A DNA stretch of 64,000 nt from Ectobius pallidus. Its lineage: Eukaryota; Arthropoda; Insecta; Blattodea; Ectobiidae. The DNA lies in assembly GCA_964059195.1 (NCBI GenBank), contig CAXKWD010000006.1, positions 135,096,039-135,160,038 of the forward strand, given 5' to 3'. This document shows positions 34,843 through 46,959 of this stretch, piece by piece; within the stretch, counting starts at the first letter, position 1; every line of letters starts with the position of its first letter. Made by a program: the position numbers and the translations under genes. Below the pieces are notes generated by a model, which was given only the letters and a program-made list of their open reading frames with translations, ran no database searches and had not been told where the DNA came from.

Positions 34843-35490
34843 ATGGAACTAAGCAAGTGTTACATAATTACTCTAATTATAGAAACTCTAAAAATATAAT
34901 TGTTCGTACATATTATTTGTCTACAGTATGGAAATAACAACACCATTATACCCCCTTTCCTCATACTTGCTCCTAAAAAAACTTACTTTCTTCGAATGCA
35001 ACACCATCTACAATTTCCTAACTTCAACTAATTTGCCCAAAATCATTCTTGTAGCCTTTAGTTTATGCTTTAAGCGCTGAGCCTTTTCTCTGTGAAAGGA
35101 CGGCAAATGAGAAAGTCAATAGTACTAATAGTATAAATATGGAACCCTAAAAATAAAATACCTTACAGTGCTTGTGCTTTTTTAATGTATTTTAAGCATC
35201 ATAACATTTTTTCTTATAATATTTTCTTATGAAAGTATAGGGTAGATAGTATTTACTACTAATAAAAGATGCCCAAGTTATATTGATTTTTTTAAAATAA
35301 ATTATGCCGGCCTTAGGCCAGTTTTCCTGAATTATTTATCTTTCTTACAGTTTTGTTTTCCCTGTTTTCTATTTTTCTTATTACACACAAACACCATGCC
35401 CAAAGCGGGACACAAACCCACCAGCCTTCTTCACCAACGCTCCAAGGCCTTAGCTACCGCGCCTAAAATATTTTGCTCTCCCATTGATTT
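34843..35490. other. no gene; worn tRNA-like stretch
   Basis: 35371-35460 on the minus strand resembles a very degenerate tRNA-like head (GCGCGGTAGCTAAGGCC and a worn B box), not good enough to call. Confidence 0.35.
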
Positions 35491-35499
35491 CCATATTGT

Positions 35500-35700
35500 A
35501 TGTTGTATTCCAAAGTTTACGGGTTCGTTCCTGATTAAGGTCAATGAAATTTAGGCTATATGTGCATAAATACAACAGTCCGATGTATTAGTCTTGTAGG
35601 CTCGTGAGATATCTCCCGTGGGACCAGATTTCTGCCTACCACTGACTGTTACCTAGTGTATATAGGCCTACACAACCATCGTTATATAACAACGACAAAC
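35500..35700 (+). repeat. old copy of the 25.1-kb SINE
   Basis: The order TACGGGTTCGTTCC, AAGGTCAATGAAATTTAGG, ACAGTCCGATGTA, TCCCGTGGGACCAGATTTC, GACTGTTACC, TTATATAACAACGAC parallels the intact SINE at 25149-25361 with many substitutions. No target duplication visible. Confidence 0.55.
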
Positions 35701-35847
35701 CATTACCTATCTGGTGTACAGTGAATTTATAATTTTTCTTTGTCTAAGGTTTCTGTTATTAGAGATGGGATAGGATACGTCTACAGATTACTAACAGAAT
35801 GTTTTACATTACCAAGCGTCCTGGAAACGTATTACTTGCCTCCTGGA

Positions 35848-36240
35848 CATAGGCGTAACCAGGCCGACCATATGGGGGGGTTATAACATCCGCGGGGTCT
35901 GGGGGGTATGGAATATCCCCCAGGGAGAGGGGGGTCCGGGGGTCCTCCCCCGGAAAATTTTAAAAATTAAGATGCAAAATAACGAGTTTTAAGCTTCCGG
36001 GGGTCCTCCCCCGGAAAATTTTAAAAATCAAGACGCAAAATAACGAGTTTTAAGCTTCCGGGGTCAACCCCCGGAAAATTTTTAAAATTAACACGCAAAA
36101 TAACGAGTTTTAAGCTTCCCACACTTTATACTTGTATTAAGTAATTTATGGGCAGACTTAAAAAAATTATACAAGTTTCCTTTTTTTAATCAATGGGGGG
36201 GGGTTCAAACCCCCAAAACCCCCCCCTCGTTACGCCTATG
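35848..36240. mobile_element. 393-bp TIR element with exact 8-bp target duplication
   Basis: Begins CATAGGCGTAACCAGG and ends CGTTACGCCTATG; CTCCTGGA stands immediately outside both ends (35840-35847 and 36241-36248). Eight-base duplications point to the hAT or P superfamilies; the CATAGGCGTAAC terminus is one I recall from insect MITEs. Subterminal parts are G-runs on the left and C-runs on the right. The core is a tandem array (35936-36117). No transposase. Confidence 0.9.
35936..36117 (+). repeat. three 61-bp tandem units with hairpin heads
   Basis: Units at 35936-35996, 35997-36057 and 36058-36117. Each starts with a CCGGGGG-TCCT-CCCCCGG hairpin (the third is slightly altered), then an AT-rich stretch and AACGAGTTTTAAGCTT. 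Confidence 0.9.
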
Positions 36241-36248
36241 CTCCTGGA

Positions 36249-37325
36249 ATAAGTAAGAGATTTAGGCTATTTGTTTCCACCTTTTATGTATTGATATGTA
36301 CTTTAAACGTGGGTAATAATTGCAAAAAATTCTCAATATAACATGAAATTCCTAACTTTTTTTTAAAAATAACTTTTGTAACATTATTTTAATTTTAAAG
36401 TAAGTTAAAGCATTAAGCCTAGATTCGCATTTTCTTGAGAATAAAACATATACTTTATTTTCCATTTTTTTTTCACTAACAAGAACATCGTAACTAACCT
36501 AGAGGTTGACATCTGTGGTAAGTTGATATTTTCTTGAGTACATTATTCGAGGATATGACTTTCATGGGAGCATGGGAGCAAAAACTTGTTGGAACTGTTC
36601 AACTACTATTTCGATGCAAGGCTTCCGCCCTGACATGGTCTAATGTAGCTTTCAGCTTGCAACTCCACGATTCCAGAATGGCGGCATTAAGGAAGTATAA
36701 GCCGATAGTATTGCCATTCTATTACCCCTTTTCACTGCCTTCATAATATCATATAATGATTTCCCAAGTCTTCTTATATGATCCTCCTTGCCAACTCTAG
36801 ATAAACCCAAGAAATTTACTGTTATAGACTTCCTCTGTGATTTGTTTCGTATTTTTACATTCTACTGCTCAATATTTTCCTCTTATTATTCTTACACTTA
36901 CTCATAAAGGCTTAGGAATACGACATTAGGCGATAAAATACAGAATAAATGTTATAAAGAGAATCGTTGAGTATGTTTCTTTATCTCTTTCAGAATTTCC
37001 TACGCTGTTCCCCAGTAATAAAATGAAAATAACGACGTCTTATAAGAGTCGAATGTGCTCGGAGGTAGGCCTACCTCTTGGAGATATTGCTGTTGAAAAT
37101 TCTTATGCGCTTGGTAGGCATAACTTAATGCTTAGTATGTTATATCTTGGATGAACATTAGCGAGAACAAGAATTCGCATATTGATTCCACACAGGAAGT
37201 TGAAAATAACATTGTTCTTCAAAATATTTACCGGTTGGATGAAGTTTAATAATTCGTATCAGAAAAAATGTTGGTAGCTACTAGAAAAAACGTTGTTTCT
37301 AAGTGCCAGAAAAGTACTTTGCTAG
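36249..37325. other. no gene
   Basis: AT-rich; nothing recognised. Confidence 0.5.
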
Positions 37326-37329
37326 ATTG

Positions 37330-37870
37330 TGAAGGGGACGAGAAAATGCCTATCCGTCTGTCCGGTATCTGTATGCGCGATAACTCGAATACACTTTATC
37401 GGATTTTCATGAAACTTGGTATGCGAATTTATAACGTCCATGGGAAACAAGCCTATTTATGTTGGACTAAATCGGTTGACCGGTGTCGGACTAATAGGCC
37501 TACCAAATTTAGTGCCTACTTTATGGTAATATAGGCCTATAGCATAAGTAAGAATTTGTCAAATCTAAATCAGTTCTCATGATAGAGCCTATTGCTTTAC
37601 AGTGTTATGATACGGCTTTGGAAGTTATAATATAGTTAGCATTGACAAATAACACTACCCACATATTCCTTCACATATGCTTATGAAACTTTAGACCTTT
37701 GTTCTTCTGAAACCCCTACTTAATAAATAGATCTGGAGCTTAAGTAGGAAATCGATTTAAAAAATAGCTTATTTTCTGCATATCAAAATTGCAATTATCA
37801 CTGATTAAACAAAAGCATTCTGGCAATTTGTTACATCAGTTTGCCTGATTTTATTTTCTACATGACCGTA
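37330..37870 (+). repeat. composite repeat family, third copy
   Basis: One minisatellite-type unit (CTTTATCGGATTTTCATGAA ... AAATCGGTTGACCGG ... AAATTTAGTGCCTAC), preceded by CCGTCTGTCC, then the 3' block shared with 13271-13640. It shows that a family member can carry one unit where the 11.9-kb copy carries four. Confidence 0.65.
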
Positions 37871-38094
37871 TTGCCAAGAAAGAATACCCCCTACTTAAAA
37901 TATTCATTAACAATGCTTATTGCATTCGACGCGATGCCAAAAATTACTGTGTAATATATTGCGAATACTCCGGTCAAAAGAATGAGGATGGCCTTAAATC
38001 ACGGAAGATCTTTAAAGATCATTTTTATGTAATAATAATTACATAAAATAAACGAATACTTATTCTTTCTCTTAGTTTAATCTCTTCTGCTGTA

Positions 38095-38570
38095 GGAATG
38101 TGTATGCCGCCCACGTCGCCAGTTCTTACAGGACCGAAACCTGTCGGGAGAGGGATTACCTTTAGATACCATGAAGCACCTCCTGGGATGGGTGATCAGT
38201 CCAATGCCGGGGCACCTCTGAGACAACTTGCACACACACACACACACTCGTGTCGAACGAAGCGCGTATATGATGAAGATGATAACGGCGCTACGGCCAG
38301 ATTTAATTCGGGAACCACAAGAGCCTAAAGTTACCCCGGAAAAACCCTACCTTCTTTCTGTCAGGATCAAATCCTAGTAGACACCTTAAAATTTCGCTGA
38401 AGGCAATGGTATCATTGCTAGTACGCTGAGGGTAAGGTGCGGCTTTCATCCCGTAATTTTGCGCACGGCCTCTCAAGGAAACTTCAGCCTGTAAGGATAT
38501 AAAAGAGTATCTTTCGTCACAGTATTTCTGCTCCCGTAAATTCCCATCGTCATTTTTCCCCATGTCTGTC
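38095..38570. repeat. GC-richer repeat-like block with (CA)n
   Basis: More GC-rich than its flanks, with a (CA)n tract at 38229-38247. The minus strand contains GGATGAAAGCCGCACC and GAATTAAATCTGGCCG, phrases I associate with dispersed insect repeats, but there is no second copy in this window. Confidence 0.4.
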
Positions 38571-38740
38571 AAAAATACAGCTAGCTAAATGATACGAGCT
38601 AGGAATTACGTACAATCGTCAATAAATTTTAACTTTAACCTATCGGCGAGGAAATCACTACAATCCGATGTACTTCTTAAGCTGAACACGAAAATGGCAA
38701 TACAGTTGTCTGATATGTTCTTGTATCTCTTGTAAGTTAG

Positions 38741-39042
38741 GTACGCCGTAGCGTAGTGGTTGAGGCGCTGCGCTACAAACCGGAAGGTCGCGGGTTCGAT
38801 TCCCGATGAGGTAATTGAGATTTTTCAATTGGCCTAATCCTTCTGGTGGCACTATGGCCCTGGGGTCGACTCAGCCTCTAACAGAAATGAGTACCAGGAG
38901 CAATCCTGGGGGTAAAGGCGGCCGGTGCGTAAGGCTGACAACCTTACCACCTTCATGTGCCGAATGTCCAAAATCTGGGAGCCTCAACCTCCTGGAACCC
39001 TCTGGGCCTCCATGGCCTGTACAGGGATCACTTTACCTTTAC
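38741..39042 (+). mobile_element. tRNA-derived SINE, 302 bp, with 12-bp target duplication
   Basis: Exact direct repeats CTTGTAAGTTAG flank it (38729-38740 and 39043-39054). The tRNA-like head has an A box (TAGCGTAGTGG) and a perfect B box (GGTTCGATTCC), the RNA polymerase III internal promoter. The body includes CAGGAGCAATCCTGGGGG and GGCGGCCGGTGCGTAAGG, and the 3' tail is a TTTACC simple repeat. It looks complete and recently inserted. A decayed relative is at 17851-18225. Confidence 0.9.
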
Positions 39043-39060
39043 CTTGTAAGTTAGAAAGAA

Positions 39061-39166
39061 AATGCGAATATTTAGTTAAATTAGTGTTTTAAAAAAGTAA
39101 TATTTTCTTGGAATTTAAAAAATGTGCAAATATTTAGTTAAATTTGTGTTTTAGAAAAGTAATATT
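39061..39166. repeat. two-unit tandem duplication, 62-bp period
   Basis: AATATTTAGTTAAAT ... GTGTTTTA ... AAAGTAATATT occurs at 39067 and again at 39129. Confidence 0.75.
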
Positions 39167-39179
39167 CGACTGCGTTTAC

Positions 39180-41110
39180 CTGAATTATTCACAACTCCTT
39201 TTAGCTTGCCTGGTATAGTGGCTTTGGGGCCATCTTTCACTACTGAGCAAAAATAACCATCTTTCATTGATGTACTCCATTACCCTAGTATTGTCTTTGA
39301 AATGTTGGAATTGTCTCGTGAAATCGCTCACCATGTGTTGATATACACCGATCACAGTTTTGGGGATGGTGAAGTTCAGGTATGAATGTGTAAATTGTAC
39401 GTTTTTCATACACCGATCACAATTATACGGTTATTTCAACCCATTTAATTGTAATACACTAGCTTGACTGTTACCCACCATTTCCTTATAGTTTGGGACC
39501 CGACGGTTCCCTAGGAAATTTTAGGCAACCTTCGGCTTGTCTTTCAAACTCTTGAAGCACTTACCATTCTTATGTCACAATATACTATTTATTATTGAAG
39601 GCATATGCATTTAGTGTCTCTAACAGTGAACTCACTGGGTTTAAATGCTTGAGCGTTTCACGAGCTGCAGTTGAATCCATTCGCTTGCAGATCCTTTCTC
39701 ATTACAAAAGTTTCAATTTACGTTTCCCAACTTTTTCCGGTTAAGCTCAGAGAATCCCATTGCCGCTGCAATTCATAATAAAGGAAAAAGCGTAATATAA
39801 TACACGCCCATCCAAGTATATGGCCCATCTGCCTGTGTATAACAGCACTCACCACATGAGTATTTGTAATTTATACACAGAGCTTCCAAGCAGGCTCTGG
39901 TTTTGTTTCTGTGCGGTGGCGAATTCGCTTATCCTCCAACAGTGAACTCAAGTGGCAGTTACACATTCCAGTAATTTCCAGTTTTCCAGACTGTTAAACA
40001 CATCCCGAGGCCGGGCAGGGATATGTAATGTAACCCACCGAAATTGTTTTGTTCCTTTGAGCCAGTTCTCCCGTGCTCTCGGGCGTCGTCTAATTTTCTA
40101 AAATAGTTTCAAGTGTTCAGTTAATGACCTGCTTGGAACATTAGGACTAAGGAATTGCTGTGCTTTCTTACCCTGATTTATGCCTCGTTTTGTTTACTAT
40201 GTCTTTAACACTTTCCGCAGTTATTCATATAACTGGCTTTTACGTCTAGCTTCTGTATTCTTGAATTTATGTGTGTTTGTTTCTTCGAAAATATTTGACT
40301 CTTCCAGTTTAAGTACAATCATCAAGGAACTTTGAAATGAGTGGTAAACATGTCAGGTCATTGTGTCAATTTTCTTTCATAAAAATTAGCAGACTTATTC
40401 CAAATGGTTTCTAGATGTAAGTTAAACCACGGCTGAAGAGTTAATTTGAGCACCTACAGAAAAATGCACATTTTGGCGAAAGTGTCAGCATAGGAGAAAA
40501 TCTGAAGAAATTATACGAAATAAGTAATTTTTATCCAGTCCATTTTTTGTTTAGACCTTTCAAACGTCGCGTGGCATTTATATGGTGTCGTTCCAGATAA
40601 CTTGGTCATAGATGTCCAATATGAAGTATTGCTTTTTCCCTATATTCACATCTTTTAATATGATATAAATATTTTAAAAAAATAGTAAAAATTCTACGTT
40701 CTTCAGATGTGATAGAAGAAGTATTCGGTTTTCGTAATATCAACTTGTATCAAATTTTACACGTATTTTACACGTCAAGTCGCATCAAGTCGCAACCCTG
40801 ATTGTAATTGTTTTATAAATAATAGTATTTATGCAGTTTATAACTTAAGTAAATAAGATAATTATGTTTTTCAACAAGCGAATCAATCATTGAACCATGC
40901 TATTTTACTTCAACATAAAGCCTCCATTTTACGTTTGCTATTGGAGCTAAAATCCATATGCCGATGTATGATGGACATGCAATAAGGAAAATTGAAATGG
41001 AATGCGAATTAATTTGTTCTTAATAACGAAACCATGGCTCTAATGGTCTGCAGATTGAAACGAAACCTTGACATCGAATGTTGATGTTAATAATGTCAAG
41101 GTGGTTAGGG
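39180..41110. other. no recognisable gene
   Basis: A minus-strand frame at 39185-39409 is open for 74 codons and has a protein-like composition (HSYLNFTIPKTVIGVYQHMV). I cannot place it, so it is not called. The rest is AT-rich. Confidence 0.4.
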
Positions 41111-41129
41111 CAATAAAATGTGTCGCTAT

Positions 41130-41159
41130 GTTGCTATGGTAACGGATTTGATGACGTCA
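41130..41159 (+). promoter_or_regulatory. RFX X-box followed by a CRE
   Basis: GTTGCTATGGTAAC (41130-41143) fits both half-sites of the RFX X-box consensus (GTNRCC-N0-3-RGYAAC on the reverse strand). TGACGTCA (41152-41159), a full palindromic CRE, begins nine bases after it ends. No gene start is recognised nearby, so activity is unproven. Confidence 0.45.
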
Positions 41160-41419
41160 CATGTAACCCATTACCATTATTAAAATCATACGTGTGTAAA
41201 GCTACGTACAGTCTTTGTGTTTCATAATTCTCTCTATCTATATCTATACCTTTCCATCGCACTATAACGCCCAAGGTTTAACATATGAACAATGCCTCAT
41301 TAAAACAAATGCCCACGGAATTTAGGAAAAAGAAAACCCGGAAGACCGTGGAAATTATGGAATGAGTTCATATTAATTGTGAAAGGAAAGCTGATGATAG
41401 GATTAGGATTTTTAGGCGA

Positions 41420-41720
41420 TCTTCGTGAAAGAAACCACAGTGTGAACGTCTCTAGTTTATAATGGGGGTAATTTTAAAGCATGTTTTCCCTTTTTAGGCC
41501 CTTTATCCTTTTTTCTCTACCATGTTCATAATCCCCTCTTCCCCTTTTTTGTTTCTTTTCTGCAGCTATCTTCTTTTCTTTATCTTTATTGAGTTTCATT
41601 GCTTTTTAACGTTATAATTGTCTTGGCGTCATTCCAATATCTAAGATAGCAAGTAACATTCAATCATCAGCTTGCAGTGAACTGGTAATAGTGAAGCTAT
41701 CTGCTTTCAGAGACTGCAGG
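41420..41720 (+). repeat. dispersed repeat family C, copy 2
   Basis: Aligns with 14880-15190 and the reverse of 51285-51535: GTCTCTAGTTTATAATGGG start, CCTTTTTAGGCCC, ACCATGTTCATAATCCCC, TCCAATATCTAAGATAGC, CATCAGCTTGCA. Confidence 0.6.
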
Positions 41721-42390
41721 AATACCTGCAACAATGAAAAATGAGGATTAAGTTACTTCATTTTTCTTTTTGATTTACCTAGAATTAGTCAGTATCCTGC
41801 TGCCTGCTGTTCGTTAATGTTTGCTACATGTCCCATATTTTGCCGCCTATTTTGCCGCCTATTTTGCCTTATTTTTAGCACTTTTTCTTTTTCCGTTTGA
41901 AAATTGCACCTAAAATCTTAACCCGGATGACAAAATAGGAAAAAAGAAGGGAAATATATTGCTGTTGTGATTATATCTAGGTAGGATCTCACCACTTTGA
42001 TATACAATGTAATTATATTATGTTTTCTGTTAAGATTCCTTTAAAACTTTCCACTTGAGTCTACTCTAATGTCCTGTGAGTTCAAGTTCCATTATGTTCA
42101 TCTGGAGGTCCATTTTGAGTCTTCTGGTTGATATGTTAACGTCTGCAATCACGCATTAAGTCTTCGCGTTTGAATGGTTGTAGGCTATCGGTTCAATGCA
42201 TTTGTATCTAAACAGTGATGGCACTCGCAATATTATTCTATCATATGATCATGTTATTCCAGTTCAGAAATCACCTTTATGCAAATGCCTAGGAATATAT
42301 TATTAGGCAGTGCTGTAGTCTATATAGATATTATTATGGAATACGCTAAACAAAGTCCAAACAGTGGCAATCATCAAACATTTATTTCAG
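41721..42390. other. no gene
   Basis: AT-rich. Near 41835-41870 the phrase ATTTTGCCGCCT is repeated, recalling the TGCCTATTTT repeats inside the hAT-like element at 21563-22185. Confidence 0.4.
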
Positions 42391-42396
42391 AAATTA

Positions 42397-42755
42397 CGAG
42401 GGCCGTCCATAAAGTAAGTTTCCCTAGGGCCGTTTACAGAAACAAAATACAATTTCGTGGAAATGTTTATTGCAAGAGATACAGAGAGTGTTCAGCTATA
42501 TGTAAACATATTCGCCACCGGAATTGAGACTTTTTCACTCCGTGGGACCACCGTTTGAGTACCTGTGTCGGAGAAGTCTGCCGCCTGGGATTTGAATCAT
42601 TGTTGGCAACCATGTCCGCCTCTTTGTCATTCTCTGTAATTTCTTGAGGTGTAGGAAAAGATGGAAATCATGGGAGCGAGATCCGGGCTGTAGGGTGGAT
42701 TTTTAAACGCCTCCCAACAAATCTCCTACAGAAGTTCGACTGGGAGGTGTTCAAA
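42397..42755 (-). pseudogene. mariner transposase 3' half with one terminal repeat
   Basis: On the minus strand the frame passes EICWEAFKNPPYSPDLAP, the region around the third catalytic Asp, and continues shifted into the tail. It ends at a terminal inverted repeat (GTCCATAAAGTAAGTTTCCC on the plus strand at 42403) with TA outside at 42395-42396. It is the same family as the palindrome at 27.1-27.7 kb and retains the short internal inverted repeat (AAACGCCTCC / GGAGGTGTT-like) that forms the hinge there. The 5' half is missing. Confidence 0.8.
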
Positions 42756-42759
42756 CATT

Positions 42760-43220
42760 TTCACACTTCAGATGTTTATCGAAGGAGGGAGCGATCAAGG
42801 AATACGAAGTAGCTAATCATTAAAATTAATCTGTAAGAATTACAACAAGATAATTTTCATTTGATAGATAAATTAGTTTATTGAATTAGAGCCCATTATG
42901 TCTTGAGTGTAAACAAATACAGTGTAGTAATTAAAACCTTATACATCTAGAATTGTGAACCTCTAGAAAGTCAAAGTTTTCTAAAATATAGGCCTATTTG
43001 TACACTTGTTCTATTTACGAAAAATCCAAAATTAGTGCAGACAGGTCTCAAAATTACAATTTCCATGTATTTATTACCGTTCTATGTATGTCCTTTGTTA
43101 TTACATATTCTTAAAAAGTAAAAAAAATATTCATTATGCTATTTATAGTCTACAATTGTGCACAACCGTTCAGTTTTTATTTTGGTATAGCTGAAAAGTT
43201 ATTACATCACTCCTAACATT
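42760..43220. other. no gene
   Basis: AT-rich, nothing recognised. Confidence 0.5.
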
Positions 43221-43226
43221 TTTATA

Positions 43227-43733
43227 TTACATAAATTCAGGAAATTCACTAGGTCTATTTTTGTAGACAGCATCAATAATAGCCTTACGTAACTTGTTAC
43301 AGTATAATATGTTTTTCTTAGAGATCTGGTTTAATAACGGGAAGTTTTCCTCGGAGACTTGTTCTTGTGGACCAGTAGCTTTAAATACATCCCAGAACTC
43401 GTGATTATATTTTGTTATGAATTATCCTTCGCTCTCTACAGGGCTTAGCTCGGATTTTAATAGTCTACGAACATGCAATCTTGACACGAAAGGTGACAAT
43501 TCCCATTCACGTTCCTTATGTATGAATGTATTTTTTTAAATGTTTAATCTTTTACGATATTGGCTGTGAACACTTTTAATAATTCCACACATTGAACCCC
43601 AGTGTGTATGGACATGTGTGTTTTGGAAGAGTCGCTTTAAAATCAATACATGCGTGGTGGAGTTAGCTTTTTTGTTGTTGGTGGGCCTGGCTGTTGACAC
43701 ACAATGCGCTGAGTGTGTGGGGGCGCTCTAATT
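43227..43733 (-). pseudogene. unrecognised coding-like frame with two internal stops
   Basis: One minus-strand frame runs 507 nt, broken only by two TAA codons (near 43541 and 43422). Between the stops it has non-random, protein-like composition: HVLILKRLFQNTHVHTHWGS, then REWELSPFVSRLHVRRLLKS, then NHEFWDVFKATGPQEQVSEE and AIIDAVYKNRPSEFPEFM before the final stop. There is no ATG at a plausible start. I do not recognise the family. It could be a dead TE protein, an exon scrap or, less likely, chance. Hydrophobic and charged residues alternate as in a folded helical domain. No membrane segment or zinc-binding pattern is clear. Confidence 0.4.
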
Positions 43734-43996
43734 AGTCACTACCGGAGCACCTCGAGATGTTCTTTACCTTCCCCAGACAAGATCCTTACAACTCACCTCC
43801 CACCCACAATATCCATGGCATGCTCCGTTTCTTCATGCTGACTCCTGCAGAAAATTGCTTAGAAAACTTATGAACTTTAATAACCATGGGTAGTAAACAA
43901 TAACTGTAATAATGTAAAGAAGATAATATGTTCACGTTGCATTTGCTATTTCACGAATTAGTAATTAGTAGTAATTACTGGAGAAATACTACTATA

Positions 43997-44340
43997 CAGG
44001 GTGATTCAGGACCTCTATAACAAACTATGGGGAATGAAAGTTCTCACCAAGAGGATAATTTTTTTCTTATAGAATCGTTGTTGGCAGATCCTTTGTTTCA
44101 ACATGGCCAGCGCGATAGCCCGACTTAACACTGCCCCGGGTTCGATCCAAAATCCTCAATTTTTTTCTAAGGTGTGGGATATACTCGGCCTCATTAGTAC
44201 AACAGAGGAGCAACTTCATAAAGAAGTAGCGGCTTCAGTCACAAGACCAATAAAGGTCATAGGTGCTCTTCAATCCTGCCTGTCGTGATGGATCGGTCGA
44301 ATGGTAGGCCTAGTATCGTCCTGAGCTGTAGTGCCATGGA
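43997..44340 (+). repeat. single-ended TIR-like sequence plus repeat D fragment
   Basis: CAGGGTGATTCAGGACCTCT follows a TA at 43995-43996, resembling a transposon left end, with no right end found. The last part (GGTAGGCCTAGTATCG, TAGTGCCATGGAGTTGAGTT) matches the repeat at 57480-57560. Confidence 0.4.
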
Positions 44341-46950
44341 GTTGAGTTTTAGACTAACCGATATTTTGAAATATGTCTGTGGTAATAGAATCGAAAATTT
44401 ATAAATGCGTTACGTCAAGATGCAGTAAAAGAGATAAGGTAATTTTGTCCTGAATACACAGTTCGGCGAAAGAATCTTGATAACTAAAGTTGGTCTGTCA
44501 CTTTGTACTTTTCTCGTAATACATAAAACGGGAAACGTAAAAACTACATGTCGCCTTTCATTACTGTAGCTGCCCGTTCACATGATGACGCATGTAATAA
44601 GACTCGCATGAACCATTAACCACTTATACGTCATTTACATCGGACACCACGTCAGTCTTCACCATGCATATTGATCAGGATAAAGCTTGCAATAATCTGC
44701 TCATCGTGCATAAAAGCGTTCATAAAACGATAATCTTGCAACTTTGAAAGATTACATTCAGTGTTAAAAGGTTTCAATGTAAGTTTTTCATAGTTAAATA
44801 CCGGTAACTTTTTTCTTCTTTCGGTGATTAAACATAATCCTGATGAGTATGAAATAGTGATGCAGTTCTACTTCTATAAAGGCCTATAACTTTTTTACCG
44901 AGAGAATAAACTTCGTCTGACTTGGCAAGGTCACGCAACTTATATCGCCGGTGGCTTACATTCCTGAGACACGAATTCGACCCTCTGAGCCACCATCTAA
45001 GTGTAGATTTTGTCCTTGGTCTATTAAATGGACTGCCGAGTTAGATTATCATTTAATACAGTTTTTTATTCTGTATCTTCACTCATTAAAAATTATTTCA
45101 AATCCGTTTTCAAGCTGGACCAGACATACCTGTAAAATTAGGAAGTATTTAAGAACTTATTGGCAAATTCGTGTTACGACTGTGGTTTATATTGACATTG
45201 ACCTCTCTAGACGAGAAAGTAAGGTACTTGTAGTTTCATTGAGATAGGACTCGTTACAGGCTTTCTGCAGTCTGTTTGCGGTCATAATTATCGCGCCTAT
45301 AAAACACCTTGGATCACTGAGCGACAACAGTTGAGATCAAAAGATATTTTCGCCTTTTTGGTCCCGAAACAACTTGTTTACTTAGGAACTGCGAAAGGCT
45401 AATCAGTAGGGTCCGGATTTTTAGGTTTTAAACTATTTCATACTTTGCTAACTGTCATAGTTCAGTCTTATAAAACCTAAAACTGGAATAAGGCGTTAAA
45501 AACTAGAAGTGGCTAAACTGTTCTTTTTTAATTAAAATACGATAAAATAGCCCTATAGGCCAAATATGTATAATTAACATTATCCTATTGAAATTACTTT
45601 ATAAATATTTGCCCCATTTATTATATCGCTCACTGTTACAGTACTTTTGTAAAAGAAAATGTAACATTGCATTTTATATTTTTTTCACTTTGTGCCTCAT
45701 TGTCCCGGTAAAAGAAATTAGTGAATCGAAACCCCCGGTTTCTTTAGAATCAAATTAAATCCATTCTTAAGAAGCTTACTCTTGCAGTATATTCACAGTG
45801 TCTCCTCCAGCAAGTACCGAAAATCAAGTATTTTAAAGTTGGTTGATTAATTGAAAACCCGTTCTTGAGTTTATGTGGTGGAATTGGAAACGATAGGGGT
45901 GATTCAAAAATTAATTGTTGGAACTTCTAGTATAAAAATTAGAAATCAGTTAAAGAAACGACAATGAAAATATGCAAGAGGAAAAGAGACAGAACATAAC
46001 AGGAGTTAGGCCTACTTTTTAGAAGGATTATTATTCACTCTAACTTATGCCTACTAAGCAAGGCGGCAGTGCTGTAGAGCTGTGACCATCCAGATAAAGG
46101 TTAATTGGTTAGTTGTATAAATACTCAAATAGCTATTATCTTTTATCCAAATAGCAGAATATTAGTTAACCATAACTAGATAAAATCTCATTTAATCGAA
46201 GGTCTAATTTTTTTTATTATCCGATATAATAGACCTATTAAAAGAGAAGTTAGTTTATGGTAAAATAGCCTGAAAAATCGGTTCCAGTGCAAGAGGAACA
46301 TTTCGTTTTAGAGAAGATTTATGAACATATGAGTACCTTTTGGCGCCTACGAACGTGTTGTTGTTCATATTGAGGCATATGGCAAACACACTGAAGCTTA
46401 CAGTACGTATATTCCACAAATTAAGAATTAACTATAATCAATTGCCCTTCAGTTATCGACATAAAGTGGAGCTTATTGCAAATAATATCCAATTAACTAT
46501 GTTCAAATAGGACAATACTTAAATTTGTAATCTCTTCTCCAGTTAATAATAATTACCTGTGCAGTTGGACAATAATTATTATTTGTTTAAACGATATTGG
46601 AATTCTGTAAATCGTACAAAGAATGCATATTTCAAAATTGATTAGTATATTTCAGGTTTTTTGTGGTTTGTAGTATGTTTGTCACTAGTGAATTTGTTAT
46701 AGCCTTAAGATAATTTTAGTATGTATTATATTTTTTTCCTTTGAACCAATGTATGTATGCCACCCCTCGCATGAGTTTTTATCTTTGGGGTTGTATATAT
46801 ATATATATATATCTCAAACATTACGGCATTCAAAATACGGTTGGTACAAAACCAAAATGAAAATTGTTCGGAGCGGAGCCAAATTAAAAGTTTTTGACTC
46901 AGCTTAACGCGAGGAAACAATTAAGCCAGTGAGTGCTTTATAACCGTTAA
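44341..46950. other. AT-rich, no gene
   Basis: The open frame at 44951-45247 (98 codons) shows no family resemblance. (TA)n at 46793-46812. Confidence 0.45.
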
Positions 46951-46959
46951 ATACTTTGT

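Noticed and set aside
39185..39409. 74-codon minus-strand frame with protein-like look
   Set aside because: No family recognised and no supporting splice or promoter signal; left as unassigned in the intergenic entry.
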